Notes: generated from the letters alone by a model not told the origin. Shown: positions 10,316-19,927, counted from the first letter of the stretch. The stretch is 64,000 nucleotides of DNA from Tupaia tana (GCA_026018925.1 JAKSZU010000005.1:26065802-26129801); one strand, 5' to 3'. Made by a program: numbers and translations.

Positions 10316-10716
10316 CGAAATGGGTTGTTATAAAAGGAAGATGGCTGCCCTCAGTTCTCTCTTTGCACGTGCCCTCCATCCTCTCTGCTTCCGTGGGACA
10401 TGTGATGTGGCTCCTGAGCCTGGTCTGATGCTGGCCCCAGGCTGTTGGATTTTCTAGTCAGAATCATAAGCCAAATAAACATCTATTCTTTACAAAACAC
10501 CTAGTCTCAGCACACATAGTATTAGTTAGCAGCACAATAATGGACTAAGGCCCCAGGTGAACTCACAGTGAAGGAGAGCTGGCGGGAGAGAGCGTTCACT
10601 TCATACTAAAGTAACAGAATGGACGAAAGTTGAGAAAGAAAAAAAGCATAGCAAAACAGACACAGATTCTGACCTCATAGGACTTATGACCTAATGCAGC
10701 AAATAAGACACTCATG

Positions 10717-10997
10717 AGGATGCCGGCAGATGGTGAAGTGGCTATGTTGCTGGACTCCCACATGGTTGACCATGGTTCAAGTCCCAGACCTGGTGGCTTG
10801 AAATTCACATCGGGTATGTGTGTGTGCATGCCTAAAATCTCAAGAGGAGAATGAATAAGGGATTATAGTGTGCCTTTCCCCCACCCCCAGGAGGTAAGAT
10901 CTCACTTTCCCTCTCAGTGTCTCTGTCTCTTTCTCCGTGATGAATGCACATACCCTAAGGCACAAATTTCTTAAAAAACAAAAACAAAAACAAAAAA
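10717..10997 (+). repeat. L-type SINE in L2
   Basis: 'gatgccggcagatggtgaag' to a (CAAAAA)n tail. Target repeat 'acactcatg' on both sides is L2 sequence. Confidence 0.88.
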
Positions 10998-11066
10998 CAC
11001 TCATGGAACCATTAAACACACATGTAATTACAATTGTGATCAATGTTATAGAAAAAGCCTTCAGAG

Positions 11067-11313
11067 GGACCAGCAGATGGCGTAATGGTTACGTCACTGG
11101 ACTTCCACACAATCTACCACAGTTTGAGTCCCGGACTCAGCGGCTTAAAACTCACACTGGGCACGTGTGTGTGCGTACCCAAAATCCCGAGAGGAGAACA
11201 GAGAAGGGAGTGTGGTGTGGCTATCTCCCACGGGGTGACTTCTTGCTTTCTGCTCTGTCTCTCCAGCAAGTGTACATACCCTATAGCAAAAATCTCTACA
11301 AAAAAAGAAAGAG

Positions 11314-11380
<67 letters not shown>

Positions 11381-11419
11381 AAGAAAGAAAGAAGAGAGAG
11401 AAAGAAAGAAAGAAGAGAG

Positions 11420-11474
<55 letters not shown>

Positions 11475-11555
11475 AGAGAGAAAGAAAGGAAAGGAAAGGA
11501 AAGGAAAGGAAAGGAAAGGAAAGGAAAGGAAAGGAAAGGAAAGGAAAGGAAGGAA

Positions 11556-11607
<52 letters not shown>

Positions 11608-11622
11608 AAGAAAGAGAGGATG
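11067..11622 (+). repeat. L-type SINE with a 321-nt purine tail
   Basis: Body 11067-11299, then the tail microsatellite. Target repeat 'aaaaagccttcagag' / 'aaaaagcctacagag' brackets the whole unit, so the tract grew from the SINE tail. Confidence 0.9.
11300..11620 (+). repeat. Uninterrupted (GAAA)n/(GGAAA)n purine tract
   Basis: 321 nt with no pyrimidine on plus: GAAA repeats, then AAAGG repeats from about 11488, then GAAA again. In the FLT3 pre-mRNA this is an all-pyrimidine stretch inside intron 15. Confidence 0.97.
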
Positions 11623-12089
11623 AAAAAGCCTACAGAGAGTGAAGAGAGCATTTTACAGAGAACTTAATCTCGCTTACGGTGTGTGAGAAAAGGCTTCCCT
11701 GAGGAAGTGATATTTAAGCTGAAATCTGGAGGAGGAATGGGATACCTAAGTGAAAGGGGAAGGGCGAGCAGAGGATCACCTGCACGAAGGCCCAGGGTGG
11801 GGGGAGTACAGGGGCTGGAAGGAACTGAAAGAAGACCTGTGTGCTGGTGTGCTGACAGTGAGGTGGAGAGGGGAGCCGTGGCCAAGCCATGCAAGGTGGG
11901 AAAGGAGCTGTTAGGTGGGCAAATGGTATGACCTGCTTTGCATTTCATAACCAGCACTTGGACTTCAGCACAGAGGAGGTGATAGCGGATAGAGGGTACC
12001 TGCTTTGGGGGCTATTGCAGCTGTGAAGGAGAGAGACTTAGTCAAGGTGACAATAGCCAAAGAGGGATGGACTCAAGAGTCACTAAGCA

Positions 12090-12567
12090 GAGGGGCCAGC
12101 AGATGGCATGGGGGTTATGGTGCTGGATCCCACATGGCCACCTGGGCTGTTGAGCCCCAGAACCACAGCTTGAAAAAGTATGCTGGAGGGGCTGGCAGGT
12201 GGCATTGTGGTTGGGTTGCTGGACTGCCACATGGCTGACCACAATTTCAATCCCAGACCTGGTGGCTTGCTTTCCTCACTCTCTCTCTCTTTGTCTCTCT
12301 CTGGTTGAGTTGAATAATAATATTAAAATAAATAAAATTGAGTAAATAATTCTTTTAAAAAAGAAAGAGAAGAGAAACAAAAGAAAAAGAGAAAGAAAGA
12401 AAAAAAAAAACAACACACTGAAAGCATGCCCAAAATCCCAAGAAGAGACTGGAGGAGAAGGAATTGCAGCGTGGTCATCCCCCCTGGGTGGTGATTTCTC
12501 ACTTACCCTCTCTCTCTCTCTGTCTCTCTCTGGTGAGCGTATGTGCCCTATAACAAACAAAGAAACA
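12090..12567 (+). repeat. L-type SINE split by an S-type SINE
   Basis: Head 12090-12187 and body 12418-12567. A 17-nt target repeat 'caagagtcactaagcag' flanks the composite at 12073 and 12569. Confidence 0.9.
12188..12417 (+). repeat. S-type SINE nested in L-type SINE
   Basis: 'ggggctggcaggtggcattg' to the A-rich tail 'aagaaagaaaaaaaaaacaa'. It entered its host at the head/body junction. Confidence 0.88.
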
Positions 12568-13340
12568 AGAGTCACTAAGCAGGTACAGGAAAAGCCTATG
12601 GGGTGTCAGAAAGAGGACAGCATCAAGCACGAGTCCCAGGTTTGCCCAGTCATGATGTGGCTATTCATTGGCACCATTACTAGAAATCAGAGAGGGAGTG
12701 CAGGTGGAGGGCCAGGGCTGGGGGAACTCAGTCTGAATAAACACTAAAGTAAAGGGACTGATGAGACGTCAGGCATTTAGACATACGGACCTGAAGCCCA
12801 GAAGAGCGTGGCAGTAATGAGAACCACTGGAGATAGGAGGAACCCGAGGGTGGTATGTGGCGAGCATGTGAAATGAAAATAGAAGGAGGTCCAAGAGCAA
12901 GCCTGCAGGAACTCCGCACTAAAAGCTGGATGAATGAGGACAAGCCAACAAAGGACTGACAGGCAGTCAGAGAGAGGGGGAAACCAGAAGAATAAGGAAA
13001 CCAAGGAACACAGAAACCAAAGGAAGAAAGCATTTCTATATGGACAGAATCATCGATAGCCAATTTATGCCGAAAAACCAGGTAACATGAGAACCGAAAG
13101 GTGCCTATCGCACTTGGTTGTAAGTCACTGACTATCTTAGCAAGGAAGTCAGCGAGCTGTGTGTTTTGGGGGGGTGCTCTTGCTAAGTGAGCAGTGGTGG
13201 GGGGAGAGGAGGGGCGGATGCCAGATTGAGGGGGTGAGCATGAGTGGGAAGGGAGCACATGGAGGGCCCTGCTTGACTCTCCTACTCAGAGTTGATGTCA
13301 AAATAGAAGAAACAACTTCTCCCTGTAGCAACTGCATCCT

Positions 13341-13571
13341 CAAATAGTGAAGTCGATAAGAACTAAATAGAGAAGAGGGAGAGGAGGTAGAGTTTTGTAT
13401 TCGTAATTTGTACTTCATAGTCATGATTTGGTTAACCCTAACCCCAACCTAGTCTCTTGAAGCAAGGCAAACAGTAACCATGATAATGTTGGGAAGGGGA
13501 AGAAAGGGTAGGTGGGGAAACGGGCCTTGGTCTTTGAGCATCTTCTCCTGGGTCATGTCACTGGACTGTAC
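13341..13571. other. Intron 15, 5' end
   Basis: Sequence between the donor of exon 15 and the L2 remnant. No feature recognised. Confidence 0.5.
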
Positions 13572-13676
13572 CTTTCAGCATTTTGACTGCAACCTGGACC
13601 GAGACTCCTGTTTTACTAATTCCGTAAGCAGTTGCATTCATCACTTTTCCAAAAGCCCCCGATCCTAGTACCTTCC
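13572..13676 (-). CDS. FLT3: FLT3 exon 15 (ATP-binding loop, catalytic lysine)
   Basis: 105 nt, as I recall human exon 15. Acceptor 'TTTATCTTTGCAG', donor GTACAGTC. It encodes [43 protein letters not shown] is the glycine-rich loop that grips ATP, and the Lys of VAVK is the catalytic lysine (human K644). Both are intact. One conservative change from human is visible (SIQ to SVQ). It is separated from exon 14 by only 92 nt, as in other mammals, and its phase continues from exon 14's final G. Confidence 0.98.
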
Positions 13677-13768
13677 CTGCAAAGATAAATGGCAAGTAAG
13701 TGCATCTTAAGGATTTTTTCCAAAGGAAAGACAATGCTATGGAAACATTTAGAACATTCGATTCTTAC

Positions 13769-13901
13769 CAAACTCTAAATTTTCTCTTGGAAACTCCCAT
13801 TTGAGATCGTATTCATATTCTCTGAAATCAATGTAGAAGTACTCATTATCTGACGAGCCGGTCACCTGGACCATCTGCAGCTGGCTTTCATACCTAAATT
13901 G
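13769..13901 (-). CDS. FLT3: FLT3 exon 14 (juxtamembrane autoinhibitory segment)
   Basis: 133 nt, as I recall human exon 14. Acceptor 'TTTCCTCTCTGAAG', donor GTAAGAAT. It encodes QFRYESQLQMVQVTGSSDNE, then YFYIDFREYEYDLKWEFP, then RENLEF. In FLT3-family kinases this strip folds against the kinase and holds it off; its tyrosines are phosphorylated on activation. In human leukaemias this exon is where internal tandem duplications arise. The reading YFYIDF has Ile where I recall Val592 in human and mouse; otherwise the segment is invariant. Confidence 0.98.
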
Positions 13902-13988
13902 CTTCAGAGAGGAAATACACAGTCAGTTAGGGACAGGCAGTTGTGCGGATACAGGAGACAATAAGGAATTTTTACCTTTGCTTTTTAC

Positions 13989-14095
13989 CTTTTTGTACTT
14001 GTGACAAATTAGCATGGTTAAAACGGCAATGAAAGGAAGACAAAACCCAATTGTTGCATAGAATGAGATGTTGTCTTGGATGAAAGGAAAGGGGC
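13989..14095 (-). CDS. FLT3: FLT3 exon 13 (transmembrane helix)
   Basis: 107 nt, as I recall human exon 13. Acceptor 'CTCTTTTGTTGCAG', donor GTAAAAAG. It encodes PFPFIQDNISFYATIG, then FCLPFIAVLTMLIC, then HKYKK. The hydrophobic run is the single membrane span and HKYKK the basic stop-transfer. The Pro in the span differs from the Leu I recall in human and resembles the Leu-Pro-Phe I recall in mouse, so it may be ancestral. Intron 13 is only 87 nt. Confidence 0.97.
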
Positions 14096-14887
14096 CTGCA
14101 ACAAAAGAGTGTCACTAAGCAATGAAAACATAATTCCTGTTTGATATTATAAACTGCAGACGCTTATTGTAGTCTCTCAGATCCTGTTCGTGTAACCGTA
14201 TTTTCAGGTTTTAAGGACACGCTACACAGACTCGGCCATCCACAGAAAATCAGGCCATGTCCCTAATAAGGACGTTTCCTCCCTAAAAAAAACTTTAAAT
14301 TATTCCGAACCCATTTTTTAACAATCATTTCCTGGGGTTATAAGGATTACAGCTATTTAAAAACCACAGCATGTTCAAGTCAGATAAAAGAAGTTCCTGC
14401 GCTGAAGATTATCACATGAGGGGGAGTAGTTCGTTTTGTGAAGCGGTGATTCTAAAGTCACAGCATGGGTGGCCAGCTTTTAGAACTGTTTCATTTAAGA
14501 GGGTTCTAAAATACAAATAAAACAATTTAAGACAGAAAGTTAAAGACAGATAAGGAGATTAATCAAAAGAGAAAAGGATAGAGACTCCAAATTGCTAAAT
14601 CTGTTTCTTTTGAGGTGTTTTTTTTTTTTTCAGTCAATATCACTATGCTGAGAGTTTCTGGTTCTCTACATCATCGTAACTTGTGAGTCATAATAAGGTA
14701 GGTAGGATTCTGTCCCCCAAACGGTATGTCAGTGGGTATTCTTGCCTGACTCAAAAACCCTCTTTTCTCACACACGGAACCTATCAATAGGCTCTGTAAA
14801 ATCCCCCAAATAAAAGTCAGTGAGGGAGACTAACTTCTCGTGGGGAAATCCTGATGGTGGCGTATTACAATAGCAACTGCTGTATAC
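14096..14887. other. Intron 12, no repeats recognised
   Basis: A 792-nt intron with no SINE, unusual here. A T11 run lies at 14620-14630. No other coding or RNA feature seen. Confidence 0.6.
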
Positions 14888-15066
14888 CTGGTGAACTTAA
14901 AAGGATTGTTTCACAAGACGTGCCAACAGAGTTGTATGCACAGCACTTAACCAGGAATCCTTCCACGGCCTCACTCATGTTTAGAGTGCTGCTCGATACC
15001 CACTGTCCAAACACTTTTCTGTTAGCCTTTTTATTCCAGACTCCTTCTGTGATTTCTTCTGTGCAG
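14888..15066 (-). CDS. FLT3: FLT3 exon 12 (Ig-like domain 5)
   Basis: 179 nt, as I recall human exon 12. Acceptor 'CTATCTCTTTCCAG', donor GTATACAG. It encodes CTEEITEGVWNKKANRK, VFGQWVSSSTLNMSEAVEG, FLVKCCAYNSVGTSCETILL. It is the main part of the membrane-proximal Ig-like domain, with the paired cysteines (KCCAYN, TSCET) and an N-glycosylation sequon NMS. Changes from human are conservative (IK to VE, SL to SV, N to S). Confidence 0.97.
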
Positions 15067-15232
15067 CTGGAAAGAGATAGCGGAGAAATTAGATAGGAGA
15101 GTCTGTTGCCAGGTTGGAAGAGTTTCTGTAGCAAGTTCTAAGAGATTCATCTATTATAAGTTAATAGAAACAATCTAGACCTTGAGAATTATGGTTGATT
15201 CAGAAAATAAGCATTTTAAACATTCACCATTT

Positions 15233-15244
15233 CTTCTTTCTTTC

Positions 15245-15275
<31 letters not shown>

Positions 15276-15543
15276 TTTTTTTGAGAGTGTTTTTTGCTAT
15301 AGGGTGTGTGTGCTCACTGGAAAGACAGAGACAGAGAGGGGAAAAGTGAGAAATCACCACCACCACCCCCCACAAGGAGGGTGGCAATGCGACAGTTCCT
15401 TCTTCTCCATTCTCCTCTTGGGATTTTGGGCGTGCATGTACATGCACCCAGAGTGAGCTTCAAGCTGCCAGGTCTGGGACTTGAGCCATGATCAACCACG
15501 TGGGAGTCTAGGGCCTTAGCCACTACCTCACCTACTGGCCCCT
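15233..15543 (-). repeat. L-type SINE
   Basis: T22 tract, 'gagagtgttttttgctatagg', a (CAC)n-expanded palindrome, head ending 'cacctactggcccc'. Target repeat about 'catcattt'. Confidence 0.88.
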
Positions 15544-15550
15544 CATCATT

Positions 15551-15845
15551 TCTTTTTCTTCTTCTTCTTCTTTTTTTCTTTTTGAGAGGTTTTTTTCTAT
15601 AGAGCATGTGTGCTTGCCAGAAAGACAGAGAGAGACAGAGAGACAGAAAGCGAAAAATCACCCCCCCCCCCCTCCATGGGGGTTGGCCATGCCGCAATCC
15701 CTTCTCCTCCATTCTCCTCTTGGGATCTTGGGCACTCATGCACACGTGTCCGGTGTGAGTTTAAGCCACCAGGTCTGGGACTCGAACCGCAGTTGACTAC
15801 ATGGGAGTCCAGCAACATAGCCATTATGCTAATTGCTGGTCCCTG
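15551..15845 (-). repeat. L-type SINE adjoining the previous one
   Basis: 'gagaggtttttttctatag', a C12 run in the palindrome, head ending 'gctaattgctggtccc'. 'cctcatcattt' precedes and follows it, the same target word as the neighbour. Confidence 0.9.
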
Positions 15846-15879
15846 GCTCCTCATCATTTATTTTAAACTGTATTCATGA

Positions 15880-15967
15880 ATAAGGGTCAGTCCACAGGAA
15901 CTTCAAAATGATCATGGAAAATGGAATGAATGTCTGAGTTTCTTTTAGTGCAAACAAATTTGAAATC
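15880..15967 (+). mobile_element. MITE-like fragment (tentative)
   Basis: 'aacttcaaaatgatcatgg' then 'tttagtgcaaacaaa' resembles the left part of the CTTCAAAAAGTTCATGG family. Confidence 0.4.
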
Positions 15968-15969
15968 CA

Positions 15970-16197
15970 GGGGCTGGAAGGTGACAGTAAAACATATGGC
16001 AAGGCAATCCCACATGGGAAGGTTCTCAGTTCAAGTCTGGAGACCTCCCTTAGTAAACTAGGCACTCACTTTCCATGATCTTGAGTGGCTGAGACTGGGA
16101 GTGAATTGTGGTATCAAGACGCTGTTGGGGGGTGTTGTCTCTCTCTTTCTCTTTCTCTCTGTCTCTCTGTGTCTCTCTTGCTTATAGAAGAATTTTT
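15970..16197 (+). repeat. Old third-type SINE
   Basis: 'ggggctggaaggtgacagta...cccacatgggaaggttctc' and a pyrimidine-rich 3' side ending 'gtgtctctcttgcttatag'. Confidence 0.55.
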
Positions 16198-16204
16198 TAA
16201 AATC

Positions 16205-16640
16205 TATTTATTTACATTTATTCACTATACATCATTACAGCATACAAAATGAGATTTCCCATCCAGAATACACTGTATATTGGCTCAATCAAGCACATCA
16301 ACATATGTGTTATCATCAACAAATAATTTTCCGTTTCTTGCATATTTTGCTTTTTATTTTTTGCCATCCTTGATTCCCTATCTCTAACCCTCTGCCATGT
16401 TCCACCCTCCTCCCACACTGTCTCGGGTATCCATGGTTGCTTTCTATGCCTTTTCCCCTGTTTTATTGATTCGCTAATGAACTTTATCAACCTAAATATT
16501 TCCAGTAGCAAGCACAGCTGATACATACATATCCATGAACACAAGTCTGACTTTAGGCATAAAACTCAATGAGGAGAATGAACATACTATAAAGTAGCAC
16601 CTAGCTGGGGTTATATAGCTTACTGTAGTCATCAGATAGG
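16205..16640 (-). mobile_element. Probable L1 3' end, copy 1 of 3
   Basis: Shares 'acatcattacagcatacaaaatg', 'tttcccatccagaatac' and 'tgttatcatcaacaaataa' with 16984-17295 and, inverted, with 18025-18160. The CT-rich part ('accctctgccatgttccacc') resembles the L1 tail at 40020-40100, hence the guess of L1 3' UTR. Confidence 0.45.
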
Positions 16641-16707
16641 CATTTTTTTTTTTTTTTTAATTTCAAGAAAAACAGTTTTCTTGATTTTTTTTTTCCTCCT
16701 GAAACTT

Positions 16708-16972
16708 TTTTTTTTTTTTGGAGAGGTTTTCGCTATAGGGCGCGTGCACTCGCCAGACAGACAGAGAGAGACATAGAGACAGAAAGCGAGAAATCACCCC
16801 CCAGGGGGGATGGTCACGCCGCAATCCCTTCTCCTCCATTCTCCTCTCGGGATCTTGGGCACGCACGCACACACGCCCGGCGTGAGTTTGAAGCCACCGG
16901 GTTCGGGACGCGAACCGCGGTCGACTACGTGGGAGTCCAGTGACATAGCCATTACACTAACTGCTGGTTCCC
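16708..16972 (-). repeat. L-type SINE, near consensus
   Basis: 'ggagaggttttcgctataggg' to 'gctggttcc'. Target repeat 'cctcctgaaactttttt' on both sides. Confidence 0.95.
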
Positions 16973-16983
16973 CCTCCTGAAAC

Positions 16984-17295
16984 TTTTTTAAAAATTAATT
17001 ACTTTACATTCATCGCCTAAGCATTGTCACAGTATACAAAACGTAGTTTCCCATCCAGAAGAATATACTGCATAGTGACTTAATCATGCATGTTATCATC
17101 AATAATTTTCCATCTAGTTTTACATATGCATTTACCCCTATGTCTGACCCTCTGCCCTTTCCCACCCTCTTCTCACACTATCTCTGGTGTCTACAGTTGT
17201 CTTCCATTCCTTTCCCCCCCACATTTTATTGATCCATGCATAGCTTTTTCGGAGTACTCATTTTTCATGAGCTTTTTGAGGACCCCTCATATGTC
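16984..17295 (-). mobile_element. Probable L1 3' end or DNA element, copy 2 of 3
   Basis: Same core as 16205-16640. Its right end 'catgagctttttgaggaccc' is the MITE terminus, so either two elements adjoin or the core belongs to a larger MITE relative. Confidence 0.4.
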
Positions 17296-17344
17296 AGAGG
17301 GTTTTGCAATATTATAGCACAAGTGTCATCGCAGTGTTTATTAC

Positions 17345-17453
17345 TTGGAAGACTCATCTGAACACTTCTTCCAGGTCCAAGATGGTAGCGGGTATCCATC
17401 TGAAGAACATGACGCCTGACTTGCTGATGCTTCAGCTAGCACTTGAGGTTTCC
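17345..17453 (-). CDS. FLT3: FLT3 exon 11 (start of Ig-like domain 5)
   Basis: 109 nt, as I recall human exon 11. Acceptor 'TTTATTCTCTGCAG', donor GTAATAAA. It encodes RKPQVLAEASASQASC, SSDGYPLPSWTWKKCSDESS, and the first two bases of the Asn codon completed by exon 12. Contains the first domain-5 cysteine and the Trp pair SWTWKKC. Frame, length and flanking splice sites agree with the neighbours. Confidence 0.97.
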
Positions 17454-17924
17454 CTGCAGAGAATAAACACGTAAGAAAAGAAAATAAGGTTGTGAGGGAA
17501 AAAGGAATGGACTGTCCAGAAATGGTCTCCAAGTTGGCTTCGGTACAGGCTGCCCATTCACTTCAGGGCAGTCTGTACTTCTGGGAGGGTCTTATTCAGG
17601 GTGCCTCGAGCCCTCTGGCTATTTCCTCTTGCCAGGTAACCTTGATGGGCAGCCCCAACACCTCTCCCCTGAACATTCCTTTCCCACTGCTAATCTCTTC
17701 TACAGAGAGCTGATGTCTGGCTTTACTTGCACACATCACAATGATTCTTAGCTTCTGGAGAAGGATCTGCAGGAGGTCCAATGAAATGTACTCTCAATTT
17801 TAATTTTAATTATTTTTATTTTGACGTCCCTCATCTTTTTATAGATCAAAGAGATGAAAATTATTAAAACAAAGAAATGACAGGTTATATAACTTTCAGT
17901 CTTCCTTAATATGACCTGACAAAA
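17454..17924. other. Intron 10 sequence, unassigned
   Basis: Moderately GC-rich sequence next to the exon 11 acceptor. No repeat family recognised. Confidence 0.5.
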
Positions 17925-17997
17925 TATTGGGTCATCAGAAAAGTCATGATGTGTTTTTCTGTGCAAAAGTGCATCATGACTTTTCTGACTACCCAGT
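17925..17997. mobile_element. Mariner-like hairpin MITE
   Basis: About 73 nt made almost wholly of two inverted arms: left 'tgggtcatcagaaaagtcat', right the complement of 'tgggtagtcagaaaagtcat', with a short spacer 'tttttctgtgcaaaa' and TA at each end. A relative lies at 61160-61242. The layout recalls human MADE1. Confidence 0.7.
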
Positions 17998-18024
17998 ACT
18001 AAAATAAAAAATATATATAAGGAA

Positions 18025-18160
18025 TAAGAAATGGAAAATTATTTGTTGATGATAACATGTATGATTAAGCCAATATACAGAGTATTCTGGATGGGAAATC
18101 ACATTTTGTATGCTGTGATGATGTTCAGTAAATGAATGTAAAACAAATACATTTTTGAAA
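18025..18160 (+). mobile_element. Probable L1 3' end, copy 3 of 3 (inverted)
   Basis: 'gttgatgataacatgtatg...gatgggaaatcacattttg' is the complement of the cores at 16205 and 16984. Confidence 0.45.
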
Positions 18161-18175
18161 AAAAGTTAGGAACAG

Positions 18176-18366
18176 GGGCCATCAAGTGGCCTGATGGTTA
18201 AGGTGCTGGACTCCCACATGGCTGACCATGGTTTGAGTTCCAGACCTGGTGGCTTGCTTTCTCACTTTCCTTTTCTTTCTGTCTCTGTCTTTCCCTGGTC
18301 AAATTAAAAATAATAATAATAAATAAAAGTAAATAAAAATTATTTTTAAAAAGAAGGTTACTATTT
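18176..18366 (+). repeat. S-type SINE
   Basis: 'ggggccatcaagtggcctg' to the (AAT)n tail. Target repeat 'aaaaaaagttaggaac' / 'aaaaaaagttaacaac'. Confidence 0.92.
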
Positions 18367-18612
18367 AAAAAAAGTTAACAACACTAAAGCACGTTCAGAG
18401 AGGATATACAGAACCAGTCTTTTAGCTTTTGAGGATAAACACAGAAAGAGAGACATGTAATCAAGGCGCATAGTCAAATTCCATACCATTTCAGTATACA
18501 AATCAGTTTGGGGGCACCCCTTCTAAGCCATTACTTAGCTCTTCCTGGTAAGATTAATAAAGTATTAAGGAGCTCTAACAACAACAACAAAAATCTTAGC
18601 AATTTCACTTAC
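18367..18612. other. Intron 10 next to exon 10
   Basis: No feature recognised. It ends with the exon 10 donor GTAAGTG. Confidence 0.5.
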
Positions 18613-18716
18613 TTCTTATGTTCAGTGTGAACATTTTGGTGAATTGAGCATCATCATTTTCTGCATGGAATATATATTCTCCTGGCTGGTGTTTATGGTT
18701 GCAAAACTTCGATATG
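18613..18716 (-). CDS. FLT3: FLT3 exon 10 (Ig-like domain 4, C-terminal part)
   Basis: 104 nt, as I recall human exon 10. Acceptor 'TTTTTTTCAAACAG', donor GTAAGTG. It encodes ISKFCNHKHQPGEYIFHAEN, then DDAQFTKMFTLNIR, which as far as I recall is unchanged from human. The Cys of KFCNHK and the Tyr of GEYIF belong to the Ig-like fold. It lies 14.9 kb from exon 9, the longest intron in the window. Confidence 0.98.
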
Positions 18717-18844
18717 CTGTTTGAAAAAAAATGAAAGACAGACTTAGTCCCAACTCTTGAAGAAGATGCTACAATGAATGATGTGTGCAAGGGAAGGCTG
18801 CCCCCACTTGCTAAGATTCAATGTACTTGGAGGTATGGGTATTT

Positions 18845-19315
18845 TAGACCATTCCTACTCAAAGTGTGGGTCACAGACAAGCAGCTTCAGTACCCATATC
18901 AGCACAGTTATCACCTGAGAATTTGTTAGAAACGCGTAACTTTGGGACCAACAGATGGCGTAATGGTTGTCACTGGACTCCCGTGTAGTCAACCATTGGT
19001 CGAGTCCTGGACCCAGCAGCTTTAAACTCATGCTAGGTGCCTGTGCGTGTGTGCCCAAGATCCCAAGAGGAGAATGGAGGAGAATGGATTACAGTGTGGC
19101 CGTCCCCCCAGAGGAGGATTTCTCGCTTTCTGTCTCTCTCTGTCTCTCCCATGAGCGCATGCGCTCTATAGCAAAAATCTCTCAAAAAGGAAAAGAAAAG
19201 AAAAGAAATGCACAACTTCAGGCCCCACCTCAAAACTTCAGACTCGGAATTTGTATTTTAAGATGATATCCATGTGATTCATAAGCACACAGTGAAGTGC
19301 TGGAACTAGCTAAAG
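18845..19315 (+). mobile_element. MER5A-like hAT element split by a SINE
   Basis: 'ctcaaagtgtgggtcacag', 'tatcacctgagaatttgttagaaa' type text on the left; 'caggccccacctcaaaactt', 'ggaatttgtattttaa', 'catgtgattcataagcaca' on the right. The order matches MER5A as I remember it. Confidence 0.65.
18945..19206 (+). repeat. L-type SINE in hAT element
   Basis: 'gggaccaacagatggcgtaatgg' to a (GAAAA)n tail. Target repeat 'gaaacgcgtaactt' / 'gaaatgcacaactt'. Confidence 0.92.
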
Positions 19316-19539
19316 TTCCTCAGAAACAGGAAAGTTCCTGCCCCTACTATTCTATACATCCTGGATAGTCCAGTATTTCGGGATAGAGAGAACTGCAGGG
19401 AGGAGCCACAGCTGCCCTGCTTCCTGAAATGAAGGCTCACGAGGAATGCTGTTCCAAGGGAGGTCCTCTGACCCACCCTCCGCTTCTAGAGAACTAACAA
19501 CAATGAGGGCTCAAATCCTCTGAGTTTATACAGAAATGT
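19316..19539. other. Intron 9 sequence, unassigned
   Basis: No recognisable feature. Confidence 0.4.
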
Positions 19540-19927
19540 TTTTCTTTAAAGAATTATTTATTTGGGACCTGCAGGTAGCATGGTGGTTAAGGCTCTGGGC
19601 TCCTAGATGGCTAACCACAGTTCAAGTCCTGGATCTGGCGGCTTGCTTTCTCCCTCTCCTGCTCTCTCTGTCTGTTTCACTCTGGCCAAATGGAATAATA
19701 ATAATAAATAAAATAAAATTAATTTTTCTTTTTAAAAAAGAGATTTATTTTATTTTACTTATTATTATTATTTTAAAATTTGCTATCGAGCACATGTGCT
19801 CACCAGAGAGAGACAGAGAGAGAGAGGGAAAGTAAGAAAGAAAGCTAGCCATCAATTCTGAGACTCGAAAAGCAGTCGACCCCATGGGAATCCAGCACCC
19901 CAACCACCATGCCACCTGCTGGTCCCT
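19540..19927 (-). repeat. S-type SINE interrupted in its tail
   Basis: Starts 'aaagaattatttattt', resumes near 19741 and ends 'ccacctgctggtccc'. Target repeat 'tatacagaaat' at 19528 and 19927. Confidence 0.88.
19562..19740 (+). repeat. S-type SINE nested in an inverted S-type SINE
   Basis: 'gggacctgcaggtagcatgg' to '(aat)n...ctttttaaaaaa'. Confidence 0.88.

Larger units (their letters stand above)
9452..10555 (+). mobile_element. MaLR-type solo LTR broken by three SINEs
   Basis: Pieces 9452-9680 and 10316-10555 have the MST/THE1 layout: 'actatggtttagataatag', then 'gagatgaggtttagcaggc', 'gttataaaaggaagatggc', 'agccaaataaacatctattc', and an end at 'gtattagttagcagcac...gactaagg'. It is an old non-autonomous retroviral LTR inserted in the L2 element, with no open frame. 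Confidence 0.6.
9113..13340 (-). mobile_element. L2 LINE remnant, fragmented
   Basis: Read on plus, the pieces follow the reverse complement of the L2 3' half in order: 'gtgtctattgtgtatgaggcaatgtgccag' type text and 'ggagcttacagtctcctggg' (9160-9450); 'ttctgacctcataggactt' (10660-10716); 'ggcttccctgaggaagtgat' (11690 onwards); and the later Leu-rich coding part up to about 13340. A MaLR LTR and four groups of SINEs interrupt it. It has the same orientation as FLT3 and is not coding. Confidence 0.65.

Noticed and set aside
10937-11623. A 228-residue open frame rich in Lys, Glu and Arg
   Set aside because: It is a translated (GAAA)n SINE tail. Stop-free purine repeats give long frames in every phase.
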